NCBI GenBank assembly: GCA_046233135.1
Contig: JBJXHN010000001.1
Location: forward strand, 186,001-250,000
Direction: 5' to 3'
Length of the DNA stretch: 64,000 nt
Source of the DNA: JBJXHN01 sp046233135
GTDB taxonomy: Bacteria > Pseudomonadota > Alphaproteobacteria > Rhodospirillales > Rhodospirillaceae
Below the pieces are notes generated by a model. The model did not search any database, had not been told where the DNA came from, and saw nothing but the letters and a program-made list of their open reading frames with translations. The number at the start of each line of letters is the position of its first letter. The stretch's first letter is position 1. Below are positions 33,528 to 42,154 of this stretch, piece by piece. Made by a program: the position numbers and the translations under genes.

Positions 33528-35027
33528 TTACAGCGTCACCCCATCCTTGAAGATCACCACGTCGTGGACGCCGTTGCGCTCGTTGCGGGCCTGGGCGCCG
33601 CCGGCGACGGACAGGATGGTCTCGATGAAGGCCGGCAGCAGGTCTTCCACACGGGTCGAGCCATCAGCGATGGGTCCGGCGTTGAAGTCCATCCAGTGCG
33701 GCTTCTTTTCGTACAGCGGCGTGTTGGTGGCGATCTTCAGGGTCGGCACGATGCCGCCCAGCGGCGTCCCCCGGCCCGTGGTGAACAGCTCCAGGTGACA
33801 GCCCGCCGCCGCCAAGGCCGTGACCGCTACGCCGTCATTGCCCGGCGCTTCCAGCAGGGTCAGGCCCGGCTTGCGGATCCGCCCGGCATAGCGGATCACG
33901 TCGCGCACCGGGGCGCGACCGGCCTTCTGGGTGCAGCCCAGGGACTTCTCTTCCAGCGTGCTGATCCCCCCGGCCTTGTTCCCCGGCGAGGGGTTCTCAT
34001 AGATCGGCTGGCCGTGGTCCTCGAAATAGTCCTTGAAGTCGTTGATCAGCCGGACGGTGGCGTCGAACACGTCACGGCTTTCGGCACGCTCCATCAGCAG
34101 GTGCTCGGCGCCGAACATCTCCGGCACTTCGGTCAGCACCGTCGCACCGCCCCGGGCGCAGAGCCAGTCGGAAAAGGCGCCCAGCAGGGGATTGGCGGTG
34201 ATGCCGGAAAAGCCGTCGGAGCCGCCGCACTTCAGCCCGACCCGCAGGTGCTCCACACCCACCGGCTCCCGATGGTCGCCTTTCATGACCTCGGCCAGGG
34301 CGGATAGCGCCTCCAGCGCCGCTTCGGTCTCGTCGCCGACCTCCTGGGTGACGAGATAGCGCAGGCGGCACGGATCGGGGTGGGCGAAGCCCTCTTCGAA
34401 CAGGCGGCGGTTGTTGTTCTCGCAGCCCAGACCCATCACCAGCACGCCCCCGGCATTGGGGTGCACCGCCAGGGCACGCAGCAGCGCCCGGGTGCGCCCC
34501 AGGTCGTCGCCGAGCTGGGAGCAGCCGTAGGGGTGCTCCAGCACCAGCACCTGACCGCCGTCGGGCAGGCTGGTGGCGCGTTCGAACTGGCGGGCGACGT
34601 TGCGGGCCAGGCCGTTGATGCAGCCGACCAGCGGGATGATCCAGATATCGTTGCGAATGCCGATCTCGCCATTCGCCCGCTTGTAGGCCGGGAAGGTGAG
34701 GGGGCCGGCCGTGTCGGAAACCGGCGTGGCCGCGCTGTCCGCCACAGGGCCGGCATAGGCGTAATCGTCGATCCGGCCCAGGGTGGTGGCGATGTTGTGG
34801 GTGTGGATATGGGCACCCGGCGCAATGGGGGCGGTGGCCTTGCCGATCACCCCGCCGTACTTGAACACCCGATCCCCGAGCGCATGGGCGACCAGGGCCA
34901 CCTTGTGCCCCTGCGGAATGGCGTCGGTCACCGTGACGTCGAGACCGTCCAGAACCGTGCCCTCTGGCAGCGGCTCCAGGGCGACGGCGACGGTGTCGTC
35001 GGGATGGATCTTCAGAAAGCGGGCCAT
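33528..35027 (-). CDS. uxaA: Altronate dehydratase
   Basis: 499 residues, full length. The N-terminal SAF domain (FLKIHPDDTVAVALEPLPEG, ending near AHIHTHNIATTLG) is followed by the dehydratase domain with GYxRxNGxxGxRN-like YKRANGEIGIRNDIWIIPLV, EHPYGCSQLGDD and LKCGGSDGFSGITANPLLG. UxaA removes water from D-altronate to give 2-keto-3-deoxygluconate in galacturonate catabolism, in the cytoplasm, using Fe2+. GGAAGAG lies before the ATG. It is divergent from the uxaC-uxuA operon and downstream of the GntR regulator gene by 39 nt, so the two probably form one transcript. No tagaturonate reductase (uxaB) is beside it. Confidence 0.95.
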   Translation of the reverse strand: MARFLKIHPDDTVAVALEPLPEGTVLDGLDVTVTDAIPQGHKVALVAHALGDRVFKYGGVIGKATAPIAPGAHIHTHNIATTLGRIDDYAYAGPVADSAATPVSDTAGPLTFPAYKRANGEIGIRNDIWIIPLVGCINGLARNVARQFERATSLPDGGQVLVLEHPYGCSQLGDDLGRTRALLRALAVHPNAGGVLVMGLGCENNNRRLFEEGFAHPDPCRLRYLVTQEVGDETEAALEALSALAEVMKGDHREPVGVEHLRVGLKCGGSDGFSGITANPLLGAFSDWLCARGGATVLTEVPEMFGAEHLLMERAESRDVFDATVRLINDFKDYFEDHGQPIYENPSPGNKAGGISTLEEKSLGCTQKAGRAPVRDVIRYAGRIRKPGLTLLEAPGNDGVAVTALAAAGCHLELFTTGRGTPLGGIVPTLKIATNTPLYEKKPHWMDFNAGPIADGSTRVEDLLPAFIETILSVAGGAQARNERNGVHDVVIFKDGVTL

Positions 35028-35066
35028 GGCAACTCTTCCGGTGTGCGGGACGGGGAGGGAAGGGGA

Positions 35067-35771
35067 TTACTCCTCGTCCTCGAAGTATTCCCCGTTCTCG
35101 GCGCGAATGCGGGGGAAATGCTCCAGGATGGTGATCAGGTGCATGCGCATGCGCTCCACGGCGAGATCCGCGTTCCGTTCCCGCAGGGCCGAGAAGAACG
35201 ACGTGTGGTCATCGTAGGCCCGGCGTCCGGCGAAGGAGAGCGAGAGGAAGCGGACCCGGTCCATATGGGCCTTGTGCTCCTGGATCAACTGCCAGACGTA
35301 GCCCACGCCGGCCCGTTCGCAGATCTGCCGGTGGAACAGGTCGTCCAGCTCGTGAAAGCCCATCTTGTCGCCCTGGTCCAGGGCCGCCTGCTGGCGGTCG
35401 AGGATGGCCTGAAGGGCGTCGATGTCGGCGTCCTTCAGGGTCTCGCAGGCGACCCGAGTCGTCTCCACCTCCAGGGCGGTGCGGATAAAGCGGGCCTGCC
35501 GCACGGCGCGCTCGGAAATCATGCTGACCGTGGTCGCCCGCTGCGGCCGGATTACCAGGAAACCGGCCTTGGATAGGCGGTAGAACGCATCCCGCACCGG
35601 CTGGCGAGAGACCCCGAGGGCCTTGGCCACCTCGGTTTCGGACGTCTTCGTTCCCGGCAACATCTCAAGCGAAATGACCCGGTGATAAAGCTCCTCGAAC
35701 ACCTGATCGGTGACCGATGGCCGGTCGATGAGGTCCGGGCTCATGCGACTGAGGAAACTGTCGTTGGTCAC
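35067..35771 (-). CDS. GntR/FCD-family regulator of the uronate locus
   Basis: 234 residues. The N-terminal winged helix-turn-helix (SVTDQVFEELYHRVISLEML, then SETEVAKALGVSRQPVRDAF) is followed by an FCD effector domain with the metal-ligand pattern (FHELDDLFHRQICERAG, then RRAYDDHTSFFSALRERNAD). It belongs to the subfamily of ExuR/UxuR-like repressors, which respond to hexuronates or KDG-pathway intermediates. The start is GTG at 35771 with AGGAGGG about 5 nt upstream. It is transcribed away from the uxaC promoter region, where an inverted repeat overlaps a good sigma-70 promoter, so it probably represses both transcripts. Confidence 0.88.
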   Translation of the reverse strand: MTNDSFLSRMSPDLIDRPSVTDQVFEELYHRVISLEMLPGTKTSETEVAKALGVSRQPVRDAFYRLSKAGFLVIRPQRATTVSMISERAVRQARFIRTALEVETTRVACETLKDADIDALQAILDRQQAALDQGDKMGFHELDDLFHRQICERAGVGYVWQLIQEHKAHMDRVRFLSLSFAGRRAYDDHTSFFSALRERNADLAVERMRMHLITILEHFPRIRAENGEYFEDEE

Positions 35772-35781
35772 GGGTCCCTCC

Positions 35782-35811
35782 TTGACATATCCGTGGAATG
35801 CCGACTAGCAT
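35782..35811 (+). promoter_or_regulatory. Candidate uxaC promoter with overlapping operator
   Basis: TTGACA at 35782-35787 and TAGCAT at 35806-35811 with an 18-nt spacer form a good sigma-70 promoter for the uxaC operon. ATGC-N6-GCAT (35798-35811) is an inverted repeat covering the -10 element, well placed for repression by the GntR regulator encoded next door. The operator assignment is inference. Confidence 0.55.
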
Positions 35812-35886
35812 ATTAGGCTACAAGATGGGGCTGGAAAAGCCGTTTTAACAAGAATGCATCGGCGGCCGCCGCCGAGGGGAGTGAAA

Positions 35887-37290
35887 ATGGACCTGCATCC
35901 GGATCGCCTGCTTCCGTTGGCGGAGCCTGCCCGTGCGCTCGGGCGGGCGCTCTATGCCACCGTGAAGGACCTGCCGATCATCAGCCCCCACGGGCATACC
36001 GACCCCCGGTGGTTCGCCGAGAACGCCCCGTTCCCCGACCCCGCCCAGCTGTTCGTGACGCCCGACCACTACGTGTTCCGCATGCTCTATTCCCAGGGCG
36101 TGGCGCTGGAGGATCTGGGGGTGCCGCGGGCCGACGGCGGTGCGGTGGAAACCGACGGGCGCAAGATCTGGCGACTGTTCGCCAAGAACTTCTATCTGCT
36201 GCGCGGCACGCCGTCGTGGATGTGGCTGAGCCACGCCTTCACCGAGGTTTTCGGCTGGACGGAACGGCTGTCGGAGAAGACGGCCGATGCGGCCTATGAC
36301 CACATCGCCGACTGCCTGACGCGTCCGGACTTCCTGCCGCGCGCGCTGTTCGACCGCTTCGGGATCGAAGCCCTGGCCACCACGGAAAGCCCGCTGGACG
36401 ACCTGCGCTGGCACAAGATGATCCGCGAGAGCGACTGGGGCGGCCGGGTGATCACCGCCTATCGCCCCGACCCGGTGGTCGACCCGGAGTTCGAAGGCTT
36501 CGCCGCCAATGTGGCCAGGCTGGGCGAGCTGACCGGCGAAGATACGGCGACCTGGCCGGGGTATCTGGATGCCCACCGCAAGCGCCGTGCGTATTTCAAG
36601 GCGTTCGGCGCGACGTCCACCGACCATGGCCATGCGACCGCGCGGACGGAGGATCTGTCGCAGGACGAGGCCGCCCGCCTGTTCGCCAAGGCCCTGGCCG
36701 GCACCTGCTCGGCAGACGAGGCCGATGCCTTCCGTGGCCAGATGCTGACCGAAATGGCGCGGATGAGCATCGAGGACGGCCTGGTGCTGCAGATCCACCC
36801 GGGCAGCACGCGCAACCATTCATCGTCGGTGTTCGCGCGCTTCGGCCGGGACAAGGGCTTCGACATTCCGTCGCCGACGGATTACGTGCGGGCGCTGCGC
36901 CCGCTGCTGGGGGCGGTGGGGACGGATCCCCGGCTGACCGTCATCCTGTTCACGCTGGACGAGACCTCGGTATCCCGGGAGCTGGCCCCCCTGGCGGGCG
37001 CCTATCCGGTGCTGCGGCTTGGTCCGCCCTGGTGGTTCTTCGACAGCCCGGAAGGCATGCGCCGGTTCCGGGAAGCGGCCACCGAAACAGCGGGTTTCTA
37101 TAACACCGTCGGTTTCAACGACGACACCCGCGCCTTTTGCTCGATCCCCGCCCGCCACGACGTGGCCCGGCGCGTGGATAGTGCATACCTCGCCACCCTG
37201 GTCGCCTCCGGGCGGCTGGCGGAGGATGAGGCGTTCGAGGTCATCCAGGACCTCAGCTATGGGCTGGTCAAGAAAGCCTATCGGCTCTGA
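35887..37290 (+). CDS. uxaC: Glucuronate isomerase (uronate isomerase)
   Basis: 467 residues, the usual size. Motifs: LPIISPHGHTDPRWFAEN (HxH metal-type pair), the FRMLYSQGV region, WMWLSHAFTEVFGW and the C-terminal FNDDTRAFCSIPARHDVARR. It interconverts glucuronate/fructuronate and galacturonate/tagaturonate, the first intracellular step for both uronates. The start at 35887 (MDLHPDRLL) has GAGGGGAG upstream; an ATG at 35854 would add 11 unconserved residues. It is the first gene of a long operon, followed 33 nt later by the TRAP binding protein. Confidence 0.95.
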   Translation: MDLHPDRLLPLAEPARALGRALYATVKDLPIISPHGHTDPRWFAENAPFPDPAQLFVTPDHYVFRMLYSQGVALEDLGVPRADGGAVETDGRKIWRLFAKNFYLLRGTPSWMWLSHAFTEVFGWTERLSEKTADAAYDHIADCLTRPDFLPRALFDRFGIEALATTESPLDDLRWHKMIRESDWGGRVITAYRPDPVVDPEFEGFAANVARLGELTGEDTATWPGYLDAHRKRRAYFKAFGATSTDHGHATARTEDLSQDEAARLFAKALAGTCSADEADAFRGQMLTEMARMSIEDGLVLQIHPGSTRNHSSSVFARFGRDKGFDIPSPTDYVRALRPLLGAVGTDPRLTVILFTLDETSVSRELAPLAGAYPVLRLGPPWWFFDSPEGMRRFREAATETAGFYNTVGFNDDTRAFCSIPARHDVARRVDSAYLATLVASGRLAEDEAFEVIQDLSYGLVKKAYRL

Positions 37291-37323
37291 TCACCCGTAT
37301 CTCTCCGGGAGGAATAAAAAATC

Positions 37324-38304
37324 ATGTCCATGTACAAGACTTTCGCTGCCGCGTTGCTGGCGAGCGCCGCGATGATGACCGTCGCGCAAGCCTGCGAAAT
37401 CACCCTTCGGTCTTCCGACACCCACCCCGACGGCTACCCGACCGTGGAAGCGGTGAAGGAAATGGGGAAAATGCTGGAGGAACGTACGAACGGACACCTC
37501 TGCGTCGAAGTTTTCCATTCCGCCCAGCTTGGTGAAGAAAAGGACTCCATCGAACAGACCCAGTTCGGCGTGATCGACCTGAACCGCGTCAGCCTGGGCC
37601 CCTTCAACAACATCATCGAAGAAACCCAGGTCCCGTCGCTGCCCTATATCTTCCGGTCCGTCGACCACATGCACAAGGTGATGGACGGCCCGATCGGCGA
37701 GGACATCCTGGCGGCCTTCGAACCGCATGACCTGATCGGCCTGGCCTTCTATGACGGCGGGTCGCGCAGCTTCTACAATAGTGAACATCCGATCACTTCC
37801 ATGGCCGATCTGAAGGGCATGAAGTTCCGGGTGATGCAATCGGACCTGTTTGTCGACATGGTTTCGGCGGTGGGCGCCAACGCCACCCCGATGCCCTATG
37901 GCGAAGTGTACTCCTCGATCCAGACCGGGGTTATCGACGGCGCCGAAAACAACTGGCCGTCCTATGAAAGCTCCGGCCATTTCGAAGTCGCCAAGTACTA
38001 CACCCTTGATCAGCATCTGATCGTACCGGAAGTCCTGGTCATGTCGAAGGTCAGCTGGGACAAGCTGAGCGACGAAGACAAGGCCGCCGTGCGTCAGGCT
38101 GCCAAGGATTCCGTGCCGGTGATGCGCAAGCTGTGGCGGGAACGGGAAGAAGCCTCGGAAGCCAAGGTGCGGGAAGCCGGTGTGGAAGTGATCACCGACA
38201 TCGACAAGACCCCCTTCATCGAAGCAATGAAGCCGGTCTACGAAAAGTACGTGACCTCGGACAAGCTGAAGGATTTGGTCGCGCGGATTCAGGCGACCGA
38301 ATAG
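37324..38304 (+). CDS. dctP: TRAP transporter substrate-binding protein, uronate type (DctP)
   Basis: 326 residues with signal peptide (TFAAALLASAAMMTVAQA, cleavage before CEITLRSSD). The DctP domain shows HPDGYPTVEAVKEMGKMLEE, the LGEEKDSIEQTQFGVIDLNR region and the carboxylate-binding arginine in MKFRVMQSDLFVDM, followed by PYGEVYSSIQTGVIDGAENN. The sequence closely resembles DctP proteins shown in other alphaproteobacteria to bind glucuronate or galacturonate (family knowledge, not measured here). GGGAGG precedes the ATG. Position between uxaC and dctQM supports hexuronate import. Confidence 0.93.
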   Translation: MSMYKTFAAALLASAAMMTVAQACEITLRSSDTHPDGYPTVEAVKEMGKMLEERTNGHLCVEVFHSAQLGEEKDSIEQTQFGVIDLNRVSLGPFNNIIEETQVPSLPYIFRSVDHMHKVMDGPIGEDILAAFEPHDLIGLAFYDGGSRSFYNSEHPITSMADLKGMKFRVMQSDLFVDMVSAVGANATPMPYGEVYSSIQTGVIDGAENNWPSYESSGHFEVAKYYTLDQHLIVPEVLVMSKVSWDKLSDEDKAAVRQAAKDSVPVMRKLWREREEASEAKVREAGVEVITDIDKTPFIEAMKPVYEKYVTSDKLKDLVARIQATE

Positions 38305-38322
38305 GGACCCGGTATTGTGGAA

Positions 38323-38350
38323 CGCACCCCGGTATCCGGTCCGGGGTGCG
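38323..38350 (+). promoter_or_regulatory. Stem-loop between dctP and dctQ
   Basis: CGCACCCCGG (38323-38332), loop TATCCGGT, CCGGGGTGCG (38341-38350): ten perfect base pairs, no U tract. Typical intercistronic hairpin that raises the binding-protein to permease ratio. Confidence 0.6.
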
Positions 38351-38376
38351 CTCCGCTCCTGCAGTGGAGGGGTCTC

Positions 38377-38901
38377 ATGCGGGACGTAATGTTGCAGGTG
38401 GCGCGCGCGATGAAGTGGATCGCCCGTGTCGCGCTCTGGATTTCGGTGGCCGGCCTCGTCTTGATGACGGCCGCCATCGCTGCCCAGGTCTTCTTCCGCT
38501 ACATCCTGAACGACAGCCTGACCTGGTCAGAGCCCGCGTCCGTCATGATGATGGGCTGGTTCATTTTCCTGGGCGCGGCCGTGGGCATCCGTGAAGGCTA
38601 CCATCTGTCCTTCGACGTCTTGCTGTACTTCCTGTCCGATAAGGTGAAGCTGAAGCTGTATTCGGTATCCGACTGCGTGGTCGTCTTCTTTGGCGGCTGC
38701 ATGGTCTGGTTCGGCACCGCGCTGGCGGAACGGACGATGCACAACAAGCTGCCGTCCCTGGGGATTTCCGGCGCGTTCGACTTCATTCCCATTGTCGGCG
38801 GCGGGGCGCTGCTGGTCATCTTCGCCCTTGAACGCCTGGCCCGTCGTGCGGCTGGTCTGCCTACCGCCCGGTTCGGCGAAACGGACCTGGAGGAGGATTG
38901 A
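38377..38901 (+). CDS. dctQ: TRAP transporter small permease (DctQ)
   Basis: 174 residues with four membrane helices (starting ISVAGLVLMTAAIAAQVFFR, then WSEPASVMMMGWFIFLGAAV). The motif SLTWSEPASVMMMGWFIFLG and GIREGYHLSFDVL is the DctQ signature. TGGAGGGG lies before the ATG at 38377; a GTG at 38317 lies upstream of the stem-loop and is unlikely. It pairs with the large subunit encoded two bases downstream. Confidence 0.92.
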   Translation: MRDVMLQVARAMKWIARVALWISVAGLVLMTAAIAAQVFFRYILNDSLTWSEPASVMMMGWFIFLGAAVGIREGYHLSFDVLLYFLSDKVKLKLYSVSDCVVVFFGGCMVWFGTALAERTMHNKLPSLGISGAFDFIPIVGGGALLVIFALERLARRAAGLPTARFGETDLEED

Positions 38902-38903
38902 TC

Positions 38904-40184
38904 ATGGAACTGTGGATTCTCTTTGGAACGTTCACGTTCCTGCTGATCATCGGCACCCCGGTCGCCTTCTGCCTGGGCATGGCCAGTCTGGCCACCATCA
39001 TGTACCTGGGCCTGCCGCCGGTGGTGGTGTTCCAGCGCCTGAATTCCGGCGTCTCGGTCTTCGCCCTGATGGCCATCCCCTTCTTCATCTTCGCCGGCGA
39101 ACTGATGGTGCGCGGCGACATCGCCCGGCGGCTGGTCGCCCTTGCGGGGTCTCTCGTCGGGCACTTCCGGGGAGGCCTGGGGCAGGTCAACATCACCGCA
39201 TCCCTGCTGTTCGGCGGCATTTCCGGATCGGCGGCGGCGGATGCCTCGGCCATCGGCGGGCTGATGATCCCGCAGATGAAGGAACGGGGCTACGACGTCG
39301 ATTACGGCGTGAACATCACCGTGACGGCCGCGATCATCGCGCTGATGATCCCGCCGTCGCACAACATGATCATCTATTCGATCTCGGCGGGCGGGAAGAT
39401 TTCCATCGCCGACCTGTTCACCGCCGGCATCCTGCCCGGTGCGATCCTGGCGCTGTCGCTGATGATGGCGGCCTGGTACGTGGCCAAGAAGCGCAACTAC
39501 CCCATCGACCGCTTCCAGGGCTGGCGGATGGTGCGCAGCCTGTTCATCGGCGCCATCCCGGGCATCATGCTGATCGGCATCATCTTCGGCGGCGTGCGGT
39601 CGGGCGTATTCACCGCTTCGGAAAGCTCCTGCATCGCGGCGGTCTACGCCATCCTGGTGACGGTGCTGGTCTATCGCACCCTGGATTGGCAAGGCTTCGT
39701 CGGGGCGGCCATGGCGGCGGTGCGGACCACGGCGATGGTGCTGATGGTGATCGGCTGCGCGGCCTCGTTCGGCTGGCTGCTGGCCTATCTGCACGTGCCG
39801 GCCGATCTGGTGAACTTCATGCGCCAGATTTCGGACAACCCGCTGGTCATCATGATGTTGATCAACGTGGTGCTGCTGATCTTGGGCACGTTCATGGACA
39901 TGTCGCCGCTGATTGTCATCACCACGCCCATCTTCCTGCCGGTGGCCGAGGCTTTCGGCATCGATCCGGTGCACTTCGGCGTCATCCTGATCCTGAACCT
40001 GGGGATCGGCCTGTGCACGCCGCCGGTGGGCTCGGTGCTGTTCGTCGGCTGCGCGGTGGGCAAGATCACGGTGTGGCAGGCGGTGCGGACCATCGGCCCG
40101 TTCTACCTGGCCGCTTTCGCCACCCTGATGCTGGTGACCTACATCCCGGCCCTGTCGCTGGCCGTGCCAGCGCTGTTCCACTGA
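38904..40184 (+). CDS. dctM: TRAP transporter large permease (DctM)
   Basis: 426 residues with about twelve helices and DctM motifs: FFIFAGELMVRGDIARRLVA, LFGGISGSAAADASAIGGLM, IPPSHNMIIYSISAGGKIS and LNLGIGLCTPPVGSVLFVG. It carries out Na+- or H+-driven uptake of the dctP ligand, here probably hexuronates. AGGAGG lies 7 nt before the ATG at 38904. The last nine codons, including the stop, are duplicated in tandem immediately downstream. Confidence 0.94.
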   Translation: MELWILFGTFTFLLIIGTPVAFCLGMASLATIMYLGLPPVVVFQRLNSGVSVFALMAIPFFIFAGELMVRGDIARRLVALAGSLVGHFRGGLGQVNITASLLFGGISGSAAADASAIGGLMIPQMKERGYDVDYGVNITVTAAIIALMIPPSHNMIIYSISAGGKISIADLFTAGILPGAILALSLMMAAWYVAKKRNYPIDRFQGWRMVRSLFIGAIPGIMLIGIIFGGVRSGVFTASESSCIAAVYAILVTVLVYRTLDWQGFVGAAMAAVRTTAMVLMVIGCAASFGWLLAYLHVPADLVNFMRQISDNPLVIMMLINVVLLILGTFMDMSPLIVITTPIFLPVAEAFGIDPVHFGVILILNLGIGLCTPPVGSVLFVGCAVGKITVWQAVRTIGPFYLAAFATLMLVTYIPALSLAVPALFH

Positions 40185-40211
40185 CTGGCCGTGCCAGCGC
40201 TGTTCCACTGA
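40158..40211 (+). repeat. Perfect 27-bp tandem duplication spanning the dctM stop codon
   Basis: The 27-bp unit at 40158-40184 (CTGGCCGTGCC ... CCACTGA, coding for the last eight residues and TGA) is repeated exactly at 40185-40211. It is a multiple of three, so mutation of the first TGA would add only nine codons. It looks like a recent slippage event. Confidence 0.9.
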
Positions 40212-40269
40212 CCGCGTCGGGGGCGGCAGAGTCCGCCCCCTTCGCCCGCTTTCCAACGGAGGTTTTCCC

Positions 40270-40578
40270 ATGAGGTCCTATCCCGTCGTCGCCACCGACC
40301 CCGGAGTGACCCGCCAGGTTCTGGCCGAGCGGGATGAGCTGATGGTGGTGGCCTTCGACTTCCAGAAGGACGCGGAAGGGGCGCTGCACCGCCACCCCCA
40401 TGTGCAATCCACCTTCGTCCGCTCCGGCCGCTTCCTGTTTTTCGTGGACGGGACGGAGCGGGAACTGGTCCCGGGCGACAGTCTGATCGTGCCGTCCAAT
40501 TCCGAACACGGTTGCCGCTGCCTGGAAGCGGGCATGCTGATCGATACCTTCACCCCCCGACGTGACGACTTCCTGTGA
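40270..40578 (+). CDS. kdgF: Cupin, KdgF-type uronate linearisation enzyme
   Basis: 102 residues forming a single cupin barrel: HRHPHVQSTFVRSGRFLFF (first cupin motif with metal histidines), then ELVPGDSLIVPSNSEHGCRC (second motif). KdgF converts 4,5-unsaturated monouronates, released by pectate or alginate lyases, to linear ketonised sugars. The call relies on size, cupin motifs and placement directly upstream of kduI and kduD. ACGGAGG precedes the ATG. A general sugar-binding cupin cannot be ruled out by sequence alone. Confidence 0.82.
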   Translation: MRSYPVVATDPGVTRQVLAERDELMVVAFDFQKDAEGALHRHPHVQSTFVRSGRFLFFVDGTERELVPGDSLIVPSNSEHGCRCLEAGMLIDTFTPRRDDFL

Positions 40579-40589
40579 GAGGCCCTGAT

Positions 40590-41414
40590 ATGCTGAATGT
40601 CGAAACCCGCTACGCAGTCCATGCCGACCACGCCCGCGGCATGGACACCGAAGCCCTTCGCAAGCATTTCCTTGCCCAGGGGCTGTTCGCCGACGGCCAG
40701 ATCAATTTGGTCTACACCCACTACGAACGCTTCGTCTTGGGGGCCGCCGTGCCCGCCGGGGGCAGCCTGATCCTGGATCAGGTGAAGGAAACCGGCACGC
40801 CCAGCTTCCTCGACCGCCGCGAACTGGGGGTGGTCAATGTCGGCGATACCGGCACCGTCGCCGTCGGGGACGAGACCTGGACCCTGGAACGCGGCGACGT
40901 GCTCTATCTCGGCAAGGGTGCCGGTCCGGTCACCTTCGGCGGCCAGGGCCGGTTCTACCTGACCTCCGCCCCGGCGCATATGACCTATCCCAACCGCCTG
41001 ATCCGCCTTGCCGACAGCAAGGAGGTCAAGCTGGGTTCGGTGGAAACCTCCAACAAGCGCACCATCAACCAGTTCATTCATCCGCAGGTGATGGAAAGCT
41101 GCCAGTTGGTGCTGGGGTACACGACGCTGGAGGACGGATCGGTCTGGAACACCATGCCGGCCCATACCCACGAGCGGCGGATCGAAGTCTACATGTATTT
41201 CAACCTGTCGCCGGAAGGCCGGGTGGTCCATCTGATGGGCGAGCCGACCCAGACCCGCCACCTGATGATCGCCAATGAAGAGGTGGCCGTCTCTCCGCCC
41301 TGGTCGCTGCACAGCGGCGCGGGGACGGAAAGCTACACCTTCGTCTGGGCGATGGCCGGGGACAACGTGGATTACACGGACATGGACTTCGTTCAGCCAG
41401 GGGATCTGCGATGA
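40590..41414 (+). CDS. kduI: 5-dehydro-4-deoxy-D-glucuronate isomerase
   Basis: 274 residues, full length. KduI motifs: MLNVETRYAVHADHARGMDT, INLVYTHYERFVLGAAVP, and the Zn-site region WNTMPAHTHERRIEVYMYF. It isomerises 4-deoxy-L-threo-5-hexosulose uronate to 2,5-diketo-3-deoxygluconate in the breakdown of unsaturated uronates. GAGG lies about 7 nt before the ATG at 40590; a GTG at 40575 overlaps the kdgF stop and is less likely. The stop overlaps kduD as ATGA. Confidence 0.95.
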   Translation: MLNVETRYAVHADHARGMDTEALRKHFLAQGLFADGQINLVYTHYERFVLGAAVPAGGSLILDQVKETGTPSFLDRRELGVVNVGDTGTVAVGDETWTLERGDVLYLGKGAGPVTFGGQGRFYLTSAPAHMTYPNRLIRLADSKEVKLGSVETSNKRTINQFIHPQVMESCQLVLGYTTLEDGSVWNTMPAHTHERRIEVYMYFNLSPEGRVVHLMGEPTQTRHLMIANEEVAVSPPWSLHSGAGTESYTFVWAMAGDNVDYTDMDFVQPGDLR

Positions 41415-42154
41415 GCGCTCTGTTCGACCTCAGCGGCCAGCGGGCCCTGGTGACCGGGGCCAACACGGGGATCGGCCAGGCCGTCGCCGTGACCCTGGCC
41501 ACCCAGGGCGCGGATGTGGTCTGCGCCGGCCGTCGGGACTGCGACGAAACCCTGGAGAAGATCGCGGCCGTGGGCGGGAACGGCAGCTATTTGCCGCTGG
41601 ACTTCGCCGATCCCATGGCGGGGCAGGGGGTGTTCGCCGGCCAGGGCTATACGATCCTGGTCAATAACGCGGGCATCATCCGCCGCCACGACAGCGTGGA
41701 TTTCCCCGAAGATGACTGGGACGCGGTGCTGAACGTCAATCTGAAAGCGGTGTTCTTCACCACCCAGGCCTTCGCCAAGGAAATCTTCGCCACCGGCGGC
41801 CGGGGGGCGGTGGTCAATATCGCCTCTCTGCTCAGCTTCCAGGGCGGCATCCGCGTGCCGGCCTATACGGCGTCGAAGCACGGGGTGGCGGGGATCACCA
41901 AGACCCTGGCCAACGAATGGGCGTCGAAGGGCGTGAACGTCAACGCCGTGGCGCCGGGCTACATCATCACCAACAACACCGAGGCCCTGCGCAACGATAC
42001 CAAGCGCTATGAGTCGATCCTGAGCCGCATTCCGGCGGGCCGCTGGGGCGAGGCAGAGGATATCGGCGGGGCGACGGCGTTCCTGTGTTCTCCGGCCGCG
42101 CGCTATATCCATGGCGCCGTGCTCAATGTTGATGGGGGTTGGCTTGCTTTCTAG
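41411..42154 (+). CDS. kduD: 2-dehydro-3-deoxy-D-gluconate 5-dehydrogenase (KduD, SDR)
   Basis: 247 residues of the short-chain dehydrogenase family: nucleotide-binding TGANTGIGQAVA, NNAG in ILVNNAGIIRRHDSVDF, catalytic S and YxxxK in PAYTASKHGVAGITK, and terminal NVDGGWLAF. KduD reduces 2,5-diketo-3-deoxygluconate to KDG with NADH. It overlaps kduI by four bases, so the two are translationally coupled, and its stop lies within the start region of uxuB. Confidence 0.95.
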   Translation: MSALFDLSGQRALVTGANTGIGQAVAVTLATQGADVVCAGRRDCDETLEKIAAVGGNGSYLPLDFADPMAGQGVFAGQGYTILVNNAGIIRRHDSVDFPEDDWDAVLNVNLKAVFFTTQAFAKEIFATGGRGAVVNIASLLSFQGGIRVPAYTASKHGVAGITKTLANEWASKGVNVNAVAPGYIITNNTEALRNDTKRYESILSRIPAGRWGEAEDIGGATAFLCSPAARYIHGAVLNVDGGWLAF

